A DNA stretch of 64,000 nucleotides from Pseudomonas sp. H3(2019) (GTDB lineage: Bacteria > Pseudomonadota > Gammaproteobacteria > Pseudomonadales > Pseudomonadaceae), in assembly GCF_007713465.1 (NCBI RefSeq), contig NZ_VMSG01000024.1, positions 1 through 64,000 on the forward strand. The letters run 5' to 3'. The notes beneath the pieces are model-generated. The model was not told the DNA's origin, did no database searches, and saw only the letters and a list, made by a program, of their open reading frames with translations. Within the stretch, counting starts at the first letter, position 1. Every line of letters starts with the position of its first letter. Both the position numbers and the translations under genes were made by a program. Of the stretch, positions 1-7,236 are shown piece by piece.

Positions 1-2
1 CA

Positions 3-428
3 CAGCATCGAGGATCAGGTGATGACTTTGAATGTGGAGTTCATGGAGCGCTTACGTACTTTCTAGTACAGTCTGGCTCAAAGAGCCCCTTCTACATTGG
101 CGAATACGGCAAAGCAGAGGGATACAACGTAATTGAACGTATTAGTCGTCACTTTGCGAACAGCGGAACTCTTCGCCGAGTCGCCATAAACCTATCAGCC
201 TTTGGGGTTCCTCAGCCATCAAAGTTCTCAGCTTACGTGAAGCAGTTGCCAGATGAGTATCGAGATGATGCGAAACGAAAGAGCCTCGAGGCGTGGATTA
301 TTCATATCGTTTGTCACGAACTGAAAATTCAAAGCAAGTCATTTTGCGTTGTTAAGTACCAAGCTCCCACGCACAATGAACAGGCGATTGCCAGAGAAAT
401 CATCAATGAATTCGTGCGCAGCACATAA
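3..428 (+). CDS. Partial protein, possible GIY-YIG-like nuclease domain (5' end outside window)
   Basis: This reading frame is open from the first bases of the window to a TAA at 426–428, so the start lies upstream and only the last 141 residues are seen. Around residues 31–50 it reads SPFYIGEYGKAEGYNVIERI and continues with SRHFANSGTLRR. That resembles the GIY-YIG fold: the second Y-I-G strand, then an Arg/His helix. A Glu follows in SLEAWIIH, where the family has its metal-binding Glu. The first GIY strand is not clear, so the family call is tentative. It stands alone beside another unknown gene on the opposite strand, as expected of accessory DNA. Alternatives are any small DNA-binding or restriction-type protein. 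Confidence 0.55.
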   Translation, partial: QHRGSGDDFECGVHGALTYFLVQSGSKSPFYIGEYGKAEGYNVIERISRHFANSGTLRRVAINLSAFGVPQPSKFSAYVKQLPDEYRDDAKRKSLEAWIIHIVCHELKIQSKSFCVVKYQAPTHNEQAIAREIINEFVRST

Positions 429-460
429 CAACTTCCTGCCACCCGCGCAATACAGGGACA

Positions 461-492
461 GACCACGATCATGAGTTTGAGCAAAACGTGGT
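461..492. repeat. Short inverted repeat (GACCACG/CGTGGTC)
   Basis: A 7-bp inverted repeat with an 18-base loop lies directly after the partial gene, preceded by CAGGGACA. Sequences of this type often occur at the edges of REP-like or RAYT-associated elements in Pseudomonas. That link is an inference; no transposase is present here. Confidence 0.35.
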
Positions 493-546
493 CCACCCCT
501 GAAAAACTCCTTAACCCAGTTACTAGCATCACTCGCCATATATTGA

Positions 547-1149
547 TTAAAAACTGCTTACCCACTCATCTGTGGCGTTGTATCTTGCATAATAATCTCG
601 CTTTTCCGCCTCATTTAAACTTGTGAAAAACGGGAAGAAGAAGTTGTCGTTGTAGTAACCCGGAGCGCCTTGCATGTTTCCGCCCCACCATGATGGATTG
701 TAACCCTCAAAGGCTACCCAAGGCGGAGGTACGGCGAATTTCTCACCATGGATAGCCTTCAGTAAATCAGTGCTATTCGTAACCAGCCGTATAGTGACGG
801 AGTTGAATTCTCTGGTGGATACAGAAAAAATCAAGTGTTCACTCTTTTGAGCGCTCTCATACAGCTTCACGGGTAGATCGTTGAATTCTTTCTCGTTTAC
901 AAATGTGAAGCTTGATTCCACGATCGCCCAAAACGCATGAATGTCGCCTCCATCGATCAGGAGCGAAACGTAATAAGCTGGAACACCCACATCTTCCAAA
1001 GACACCGCTCTCAGCTGGCCAGACTGAGTGTGGATCGTGTGCAACAAAGGCTCAGTAAAAACTGTTTTGAGCTCTGTTATGGAATACCCGACAACTTGTT
1101 CCTTGGGGTCTTGCCTGACAAAGGTCTTGATACGACTGAAAAAATTCAT
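547..1149 (-). CDS. Hypothetical protein, 200 aa
   Basis: I do not recognise the family. The start is taken at the ATG at 1149 because AGGAGG lies just upstream; an in-frame GTG twelve bases earlier overlaps that Shine-Dalgarno. There is no signal peptide or membrane segment. The C-terminal third is rich in aromatic residues and glycine (WVAFEGYNPSWWGG, NDNFFFPFFTSL), while the N-terminal part looks like a mixed alpha/beta soluble domain. It is convergent with the partial gene at the left edge and upstream of ogt on the same strand with a 72-base gap. Composition is less GC-rich than the core genes, suggesting accessory origin. Confidence 0.7.
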   Translation of the reverse strand: MNFFSRIKTFVRQDPKEQVVGYSITELKTVFTEPLLHTIHTQSGQLRAVSLEDVGVPAYYVSLLIDGGDIHAFWAIVESSFTFVNEKEFNDLPVKLYESAQKSEHLIFSVSTREFNSVTIRLVTNSTDLLKAIHGEKFAVPPPWVAFEGYNPSWWGGNMQGAPGYYNDNFFFPFFTSLNEAEKRDYYARYNATDEWVSSF

Positions 1150-1222
1150 GACCCTCCTCACTCCTTGAGATATTCAGTTAGCCAAGTCGCCCCGCGATAA
1201 TCGGCCGCCGCCCCACAACACG

Positions 1223-1723
1223 TCAAAACACCAACTGCAACGTCTCCTTCCCCTCCAACGCCAACAAAAACTGCTTCGCCCCCAACCCACCCGCAAACCC
1301 GGTCAAACTCCCCGAAGCCCCAATCACCCGATGGCACGGCGCAACTATCGAAATCGGATTCTTCCCATTCGCCGCCCCCACCGCCCGAACTGCCTTCGGA
1401 TTACCAATCTGCTGGGCAATCTGGCTATAACTCCGCGTCTCCCCAAACGGAATCGTCAGCAACGCCTGCCAAACCTTTTGCTGAAACTCCGTCCCGGCAA
1501 AATCCAGTTCCAGCTCAAAGCAATCACGCTCACCCGCGAAGTACTCGTTGAGTTGGCGCTCAGCCTCCAGCAACACCGGGCTGTGGATATCTTCCTGCAA
1601 CGGGCCGATACGAACCCGGTCGAACTTTTCGTTTTCCCACAAGATCGCGCAGAGCGCGATGCCCTTGGCGACCAGGGTGAGGGTGCCGACGGGGGATTTC
1701 ATCAGCTTGAATACGTACGACAT
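1223..1723 (-). CDS. ogt: Methylated-DNA–[protein]-cysteine S-methyltransferase (Ogt)
   Basis: Suicide repair protein that takes the alkyl group from O6-alkylguanine (and O4-alkylthymine) in DNA onto its own cysteine. The hallmark active site IVAPCHRVIG is present near residue 130, with the Arg-finger helix RAVGAANGKNP before it and the usual short N-terminal domain; 166 aa is the normal Ogt length. The ATG at 1723 is preceded by GGAGTCAACC, a good ribosome-binding site. A second copy of only the last 28 codons of this gene, diverged, lies at 7121–7207, so the locus has been rearranged. This copy appears intact. Confidence 0.93.
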   Translation of the reverse strand: MSYVFKLMKSPVGTLTLVAKGIALCAILWENEKFDRVRIGPLQEDIHSPVLLEAERQLNEYFAGERDCFELELDFAGTEFQQKVWQALLTIPFGETRSYSQIAQQIGNPKAVRAVGAANGKNPISIVAPCHRVIGASGSLTGFAGGLGAKQFLLALEGKETLQLVF

Positions 1724-1884
1724 GGTTGACTCCTTGATCCGACGGAGGCCTTAGGCGTCATTGGACGTTGAAGGCGATCGATCATCTGTGTCAGAGGACG
1801 TATTCAGAGTAATTGTGGGTTCAAACGCAAGAACTACGTTTCTTGCGATTGAATTTTGCAGGCTGATGCCACCCGCGTTTAGCG

Positions 1885-2145
1885 CTATTGATCGTCAGCC
1901 GCTTCGGCATCTTCCACAAAGTAGCAATTATTGCGCTTACCGCTTGGGTCGATGATGAATGCGCCCTGCCCTTTGCCGCACTCGAGCGGCTGGGTGGCCG
2001 AGTCCAGTCGTGTCTTGCCGATCCAGACATTCAGCCGGGAGATGTAGATGGCCATGCCAATGGCGATACTCAGCACCAGCAGCAAGCAAAAAACAAACTG
2101 TGCGGTGTAATGGTCGCTTTCCTTTTCCGAGCCTGCGGGTTGCAT
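1885..2145 (-). CDS. Small single-pass membrane protein, unknown function
   Basis: An 86-residue protein with one hydrophobic segment at about residues 15–37 (FVFCLLLVLSIAIGMAIYIS), then a short soluble tail with two cysteines (LECGKG and NNCYF). The start at 2145 is chosen because CAGGACCTCGAC puts AGGA seven bases before the ATG; the longer GTG start has no such site. The tail looks like a small periplasmic domain, possibly disulfide-bonded. It is divergent from the two-component system. I do not recognise the family. Confidence 0.65.
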   Translation of the reverse strand: MQPAGSEKESDHYTAQFVFCLLLVLSIAIGMAIYISRLNVWIGKTRLDSATQPLECGKGQGAFIIDPSGKRNNCYFVEDAEAADDQ

Positions 2146-2274
2146 GTCGAGGTCCTGTTGTTGAAACACGCCGTCACGATAAGGAGCATCGGGTTAACGT
2201 CAGGTGAACATTGTCGCGACGGAAGGTAACTCCGCTATCCTCTGCCCCACTAGTGAAAAACCGTGGGTCTGTGC

Positions 2275-2958
2275 GTGCATATTCATCTGTTGTTGGTCGA
2301 AGACAACATCGACCTGGCGAACACTGTCATCGAGTACCTGGAAATCACCGGGATCGTCTGCGACCACGCCAGTGATGGGCAAAGGGGTTTGAACCTGGCG
2401 CTTGCTCAGCACTATGACGTGATCTTGCTCGACATCATGCTGCCGCGCCTGGACGGCCAGCAGGTGTGCAAAAAGCTGCGCGAGCACGGCAATCAGACGC
2501 CGATCCTGATGCTCACTTCGCTGGATGCCCTGGCCGACAAACTCGCCAGTTTCTCGGTCGGGGCCGACGACTATCTGGTCAAACCCTTCGAACTGCCGGA
2601 ACTGGTTGCCCGGATTCGTGCCCTGAGCCTGCGCCGCAGTGGCCAGGCCAGTCGGCTGCAAGTCGCTGACCTGATCATGGACCTTTCAACGCGCAAGGTC
2701 AGTCGCAACGGTCAGGAACTGCACTTGTCGCCAACCGGCTGGACGTTGCTTGAATGCCTGATGCGCTCCAGCCCCGCCGCCGTCAATCGCGAGCGTCTCG
2801 AAGCGGCAATCTGGGGTGATGAATTGCCGGACAGCAACACGCTCAAGGTGCACATGCACCGTCTGCGCAAGGCGGTCGATAAAGACTTCGACGTGGCGCT
2901 GATCCACACCCTGCCCGGTATCGGCGTTCAGTTGGGGGCGACATGCGCAAAGGCCTGA
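2275..2958 (+). CDS. OmpR-family response regulator
   Basis: Two-domain response regulator of 227 aa. The receiver domain (about 1–118) keeps the acidic pocket D10, phosphoacceptor D53 in ILLDIMLPRLDG, and K103 in DYLVKPF. The C-terminal winged helix (about 130–225) has the usual TLKVHMHRLRKAVD recognition-helix region. The start is probably the GTG at 2275, giving MHIHLLLVEDN; a GTG at 2263 would add four residues, and neither has a strong Shine-Dalgarno. Its stop overlaps the start of the histidine kinase gene by 16 bases, so the two are translationally coupled partners. Target genes are not evident. Confidence 0.9.
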   Translation: MHIHLLLVEDNIDLANTVIEYLEITGIVCDHASDGQRGLNLALAQHYDVILLDIMLPRLDGQQVCKKLREHGNQTPILMLTSLDALADKLASFSVGADDYLVKPFELPELVARIRALSLRRSGQASRLQVADLIMDLSTRKVSRNGQELHLSPTGWTLLECLMRSSPAAVNRERLEAAIWGDELPDSNTLKVHMHRLRKAVDKDFDVALIHTLPGIGVQLGATCAKA

Positions 2959-4262
2959 GCCTGAAGTGGGTGATCAGCGGCAGCCTGCTGTTGATCATTG
3001 CCGTGGTGCTGATCATCTATAACCAGCTACTGCCGGTGTATACCATGCGCGGGTTCCTGTTTACCGCCAGCGCGATGATGGAAGAGGAAGCGCAATACTT
3101 CGCCCGGCACTACCAGCAGGACCCGACGACTCCGCCGCCCGATAACTACTTCGTCAAGAGTGCTATCGGCAAGGAAGCCTTGCCGAGAAACATCCGCGAC
3201 CTGCTCGACACCACGCCGACATTGGTCTTCGGCGCTGTGCAATTCTTCGGTGACATGGAATCCGACGACGAGGATGACGGCACGGCCATCCTGATCCACC
3301 CGTTGTACGACGGTAAAACGCTGTATATGTACGACACCGACCACGACCATGAAGCAGGCGGCGTGGTTGAGACGCCGTTGTCCGATGCCTACCTGGAACA
3401 CGAGTTGGCGATGACCGGCATGATCGGTCTGGCGGTGTTCATTCCGGCGCTGATCATTATCGCCCTGCTGGTGTGGTGGGTGGTCCGGCCGCTCGGTCGG
3501 CTGACGCAATGGTCGACCCGCCTGGAAAGCCTCGGCGCGGCACCGAATGGCCGACCGCATTTCATCTTTCGCGAGTTCAATGTGCTGGCCGATTCACTGG
3601 CCCACAGCGTGCATCAGGTTAAAGCTGCGAGCCTGCGTGAAGAGCGTCTGCTGCGCTACACCAGCCATGAACTGCGTACGCCGCTGGCGGTGCTCAAGGC
3701 CAATGTGGAATTACTCGCCGTGCAGTCCGGCGGCGAACTGCCCCCGCCCTTGCAGCGGATCGAGCGCTCGGTGCTGAACATGCAGCGGATTGCCGAGACG
3801 TTGTTGTGGATGAGCCGCGAGAGCCCGGAAGCGCTGCGCGAAGAACCGCTCGACATGCGCCAGTTGCTCAATGAACTGATCCAGGAACACCGCTACCTGA
3901 TCGGCAAACGCGATATCGAATTGATCCTGCACATCAGCGACGAGCCTTGCCGGCTGCCCCTGACGGCGTGCCGCATCGTGGTGGGTAACTTCCTGCGCAA
4001 CGCCTTGCAATATGCTGACGATGGCAGCGTCGAAATCACCTTCGAACAGCTGCAACTGCGCATCGTCAATCGGATACGCGACACCCAACAGCATCAGGAA
4101 TCTACCGATTTCGGTTACGGCCTCGGGCTCGAACTGATGCACCAGCTCTGCGCAAAACTGGACTGGCACATCGAGGTCGCGCCCGAAAAGAACCGCTACA
4201 CGGTCACTCTGAACTTTTCAGCTCAGGCACCGCAACAATTCCCGGAAGCAACGGACGCCTGA
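2943..4262 (+). CDS. Sensor histidine kinase, partner of the upstream response regulator
   Basis: A 439-residue inner-membrane kinase. Transmembrane segments lie at about 10–28 and 160–181 and flank a periplasmic sensor of about 130 residues. The HAMP-like linker is followed by the H-box RYTSHELRTPLAV with phospho-acceptor H242, an N-box (NFLRNALQYA, N353) and a G-box (GYGLGLEL, about 391). The usual DxGxG motif before the G-box is degenerate. The sensor domain has two acidic stretches, MESDDEDDG (about 105–113) and DTDHDHEAGG (about 131–140). These would suit binding of divalent metal or cationic ligands, but that is inference. Confidence 0.9.
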   Translation: MRKGLSLKWVISGSLLLIIAVVLIIYNQLLPVYTMRGFLFTASAMMEEEAQYFARHYQQDPTTPPPDNYFVKSAIGKEALPRNIRDLLDTTPTLVFGAVQFFGDMESDDEDDGTAILIHPLYDGKTLYMYDTDHDHEAGGVVETPLSDAYLEHELAMTGMIGLAVFIPALIIIALLVWWVVRPLGRLTQWSTRLESLGAAPNGRPHFIFREFNVLADSLAHSVHQVKAASLREERLLRYTSHELRTPLAVLKANVELLAVQSGGELPPPLQRIERSVLNMQRIAETLLWMSRESPEALREEPLDMRQLLNELIQEHRYLIGKRDIELILHISDEPCRLPLTACRIVVGNFLRNALQYADDGSVEITFEQLQLRIVNRIRDTQQHQESTDFGYGLGLELMHQLCAKLDWHIEVAPEKNRYTVTLNFSAQAPQQFPEATDA

Positions 4263-4347
4263 ACCTCCATCAGTGCGCCTCCTCCCGATCATCGTGCAGC
4301 AACCCAAAGATGATCATCCCTAGGCACTGTTTGGGAGCGATCAATCG

Positions 4348-4605
4348 CTAAGCCAACAACCCCAACTCCTTGGCCCGAGCCACGGCTTGGGTACGGCGTT
4401 CGACACCGAGCTTGCCGTTGATGTGGCTGGCGTGGGTTTTGACGGTGTGCAGCGAGATGAACAGCTGATCGCTGATTTCCTGATTCGAGCAGCCTTGGGC
4501 GATCAATTGCAGGACTGCCTGTTCGCGGGCGCTGAGCGCTTCACTGGGATGCTGAAATTCAACCGTCTCGCGGGCCGTGGCCTGAGGCAAGCGCTCGATC
4601 AGGCA
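4348..4605 (-). pseudogene. 3' fragment of the MalT-like luxR regulator (HTH only)
   Basis: About 84 codons nearly identical to the last 84 of the intact regulator at 7237–9975; I count four differences. It includes the whole LuxR helix-turn-helix (NQEISDQLFISLHTVKTHAS) and the stop codon. Similarity ends at about 4603, inside ERLPQ, so there is no P-loop ATPase or TPR region. An ATG at 4608 could in principle express a free HTH peptide, but no ribosome-binding site supports this. It is best read as a duplicated remnant marking one edge of the egt module. Confidence 0.85.
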
Positions 4606-4649
4606 CATAACCTCGTACCGTTTTCACCCTAGCGTTGACCCCACGAAAA

Positions 4650-6797
4650 TCACACCTTCAAACTGAACAACGCCACCTGCGGCGTCTCACTCACCCAGTA
4701 ACCGCTCACCGACCAGCCAGCACGCGCTGCCAGTCGGGTGAAGGATTCCACGGTGAATTTGTGCGAGTTCTCGGTATGCAAACGTTCGCCGTCGCTGAAG
4801 TGGAAGGTGTGTCCGGCGACCTTGACCACTTGTTCCCGGCGGCTCACCAGATGCATCTCCATGCGCTCATCGATGTCGTTCCACAACGCCAGATGGTCGA
4901 AGGCCTCGATGTTGAAGTCTCCCTCCAATTCACGGTTGATGCGGATCAGCAGGTTCTTGTTGAACCGCGCGGTCACCCCTTCGGCGTCGTCGTAAGCAGC
5001 GACCAGGATGTCGGCGTCCTTGAGCAGATCCACGCCAACAATGAAGTGGGCCTCATCACCCAATAACCTATGGGCCGAACGCAGGAACTTCACGGCTTGA
5101 TCATGGGTGAAGTTGCCGATGGTCGAACCGGGGAAAAAACCTACGCAAGGGTGCCCGGCCGCTTCGGCCGGCAATTGCAGTGCGCGACTGAAATCATCGA
5201 CCAGCGGCGCGACCTTCAATTGCTTGTAGTGCTTTTTCAGCAGCGCGGCGGCCTTATTCAGCGCAGTCGCGCTGATGTCGATGGGCACGTACAGCCCAAT
5301 CTGGGGCGCGGCGTCGAGCAGCAGGCGGGTTTTCTCGCTGACGCCGCTGCCGAACTCCACCAGAGCCGCGCCCTCTGGAATCGCATCGGCAATCTGTTGC
5401 GCAACCCGGGTCAGCAGACCGGTTTCGGCACGCGTCGGGTAATACTCGACCGTCTCGCAAATGGCCTCGAACAGCTCGGAGCCCGTGGCATCGTAGAAGT
5501 ATTTGGGCGACAGGCTTTTCACCGGGGCCGACAAGCCGCCGATGACATCACGACCAAATTCACTGTCGTGGTTGTTCACCGCACCCGGCTGACGCGCATC
5601 TCGGGCCAGACGCAAACCGGAGAACATCCAGCGCTTGTCCGGGCCGAAAAAGTTACGATAGGTCAAGCGGGTATGGCCCGGGGAGGTGATGCTGGCACCC
5701 CCACGCAAAACCATCACGTTGATCATGAACTTGCCGTTGTATTCGCCCACCGCGCTGTCCGCCGGACGGAATCCCGGGTAGGCGTTGTACGCACTTTGTG
5801 TCCACTGCCAGGCCACGTTATCGACTTGTTCCAGCAGACCCGCTTTAGCGGCGGCTTCCCACTCGGCTTCGGTGGGCAGGCGTGCATCGGCCCATTGGGC
5901 AAACGCAGCGGCTTCGTAATAGCTGATGCTGATCACCGGAGCCATCGGGTCGATGGCTTCCAGACCACGCAACGTCATCTGCCGCCAGCCCTGGTCATCG
6001 TGCTGCCAATAAAGCGGGGCGTTCCAGCCGTTCTGCTGCACTGCCGCCCAGCCGTCTGACAGCCATAGGCTGGCTTTGCTGTAGCCGCCGTCCGCCATGA
6101 AGGCCAGCCATTCACCGTTAGTCACCAGGCGGTCGCTGATCTCGAAGGATTGCAGGTAAGTGGTGTGTCTTGGGCCTTCGTTGTCGAAGGCGAAACCGTT
6201 GCCCTTGTGACCCATTTCGGTCAGCCCGCCCTTGAGCGGCTTGAACTGGCCGCGACGCCCGGAGAGGTCTTTGGGCCAGCGCAGGTCATAGGCTGGCTTG
6301 AGCGAGGAGGTACTGAACAAATGCAGGATGTCCATCAGCAACAGCTCTTGATGCTGCTCCTCATGGGCCAAACCCAGCTCGATCAATTCGGCGGTGCCGC
6401 TGGGCAACGCCGACTGGAGCAAGGTACGCATGTGTTTATCGACATGCTTGCGGTAGTCCAGCACCTTGGCCACGGTCGGACGTGTCATCAACCCGCGTTG
6501 TGGCCGGGGATGACGGGGGCCGATGGCTTCGTAATAGGAGTTGAACAGGTAACCGAACGCCGGATCGAACAGGGGGTAGTCGACGACGTTTTCGGCCAGC
6601 AGAAACGTCTCGAAAAACCAGGTGGTGTGCGCCATGTGCCACTTGGCGGGGCTGGCATCAGGCATTGACTGGACGACCATGTCCTCAGGGCTGAGCGGTG
6701 CAATCAGGTTCTCTGTCCTGCTGCGAATAGTTTGGTAGCGCTTGAGAAGCGCGCTACTGGCGGGGAGGTCGCATAGCTCACTTAAGGTGCTGGTCAT
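4650..6797 (-). CDS. Fused EgtB-like sulfoxide synthase / EgtD-like histidine Nα-methyltransferase
   Basis: A 715-residue bifunctional protein. Residues 1–400 are EgtB-like: a DinB-type N-terminal domain with the iron motif HEEQHQE (H145, H149, E151) plus an early His near 54–57, then a formylglycine-generating-enzyme-like domain (RLPTEAEWE, FSGLRLARD). Residues about 426–715 are EgtD-like (YFYDATGSELFEAI, SAM loop LVEFGSGVSEKT, PGSTIGNF). EgtD trimethylates histidine to hercynine; EgtB couples hercynine to cysteine or γ-glutamylcysteine as a sulfoxide. One uninterrupted frame spans both, joined by a linker at about 401–425. The start at 6797 follows GCGGAGAGAAAACCTG. A C–S lyase (EgtE) is not in the window. 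Confidence 0.88.
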   Translation of the reverse strand: MTSTLSELCDLPASSALLKRYQTIRSRTENLIAPLSPEDMVVQSMPDASPAKWHMAHTTWFFETFLLAENVVDYPLFDPAFGYLFNSYYEAIGPRHPRPQRGLMTRPTVAKVLDYRKHVDKHMRTLLQSALPSGTAELIELGLAHEEQHQELLLMDILHLFSTSSLKPAYDLRWPKDLSGRRGQFKPLKGGLTEMGHKGNGFAFDNEGPRHTTYLQSFEISDRLVTNGEWLAFMADGGYSKASLWLSDGWAAVQQNGWNAPLYWQHDDQGWRQMTLRGLEAIDPMAPVISISYYEAAAFAQWADARLPTEAEWEAAAKAGLLEQVDNVAWQWTQSAYNAYPGFRPADSAVGEYNGKFMINVMVLRGGASITSPGHTRLTYRNFFGPDKRWMFSGLRLARDARQPGAVNNHDSEFGRDVIGGLSAPVKSLSPKYFYDATGSELFEAICETVEYYPTRAETGLLTRVAQQIADAIPEGAALVEFGSGVSEKTRLLLDAAPQIGLYVPIDISATALNKAAALLKKHYKQLKVAPLVDDFSRALQLPAEAAGHPCVGFFPGSTIGNFTHDQAVKFLRSAHRLLGDEAHFIVGVDLLKDADILVAAYDDAEGVTARFNKNLLIRINRELEGDFNIEAFDHLALWNDIDERMEMHLVSRREQVVKVAGHTFHFSDGERLHTENSHKFTVESFTRLAARAGWSVSGYWVSETPQVALFSLKV

Positions 6798-7107
6798 CAG
6801 GTTTTCTCTCCGCTGAATCGTCGCTCCGCTGGTCTGTCGACTCTCTGGTATTTTCAGAGGAGGCAGGGCTTCGTACGTTCTTTCCCTGACCGAGTTCCTT
6901 GATTTGCGCCACTGTCGGGTACGTGTCTTCGTAGGTCCAGACCGCGTTTTCGGCGGTCTTTGCGCCGTCGCCAAGGCTCAAATAATTGGCGCGACCCTTG
7001 TAGGGGTAATGAGTTTGATGTTCGGTCCGCGCGTAATGTTCAATCCGAATGTCGGATCTCGGGATATAAAAAACCGCTGGACTCTGAACACATCGGCAGC
7101 AGTCCAT
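6778..7107 (-). pseudogene. DUF427-family gene, 5'-truncated
   Basis: From about 7090 downward the translation reads PAVFYIPRSDIRIEHY, HYPYKGRANYLS and AENAVWTYEDTYPTV. These are the conserved core of DUF427 proteins (FYIPREDV, PFKGEASY, NAVWSYEDP). The family's N-terminal strand pair, about 25 residues before FYIP, is missing: upstream DNA in this frame instead runs into the ogt remnant. An ATG at 7107 could restart translation but would make an incomplete fold. The 3' end overlaps the start of the egtB–egtD gene by 20 bases, suggesting the two were once translationally coupled. The function of DUF427 is unknown. Confidence 0.7.
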
Positions 7108-7120
7108 GCAACGGGGGCCA

Positions 7121-7207
7121 TCAAAACTCAAGTTGCAGCGTCTCTTTACCTTCCAGTGCGAGCAGCAACTGCTTGGCCGCGAGTCCACCCGCAAACCCGG
7201 TCAGACT
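7121..7207 (-). pseudogene. 3' remnant of an ogt gene (28 codons plus stop)
   Basis: Read on the minus strand this gives SLTGFAGGLAAKQLLLALEG followed by KETLQLEF and TGA. It matches the C-terminus of the intact Ogt at 1223 with a few substitutions. The catalytic PCHRV part is absent. Immediately beyond its broken end (7210–7225) is half of a REP-type palindrome, then the stop of the MalT-like regulator. It marks the other edge of the egt insertion. Confidence 0.88.
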
Positions 7208-7236
7208 CCAGAGAGTGGGAACGATAGCGCCTTGGC

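Noticed and set aside
4650..6974. 774-residue version of the EgtB–EgtD protein
   Set aside because: The extra 59 N-terminal codons overlap the DUF427 frame, are unlike the family and lack a ribosome-binding site; the start at 6797 is well supported.
6778..7194. 138-residue minus-strand frame as an intact DUF427 protein
   Set aside because: Its first 29 codons run through the ogt remnant in another frame, and the conserved DUF427 N-terminus is absent; treated as truncated.
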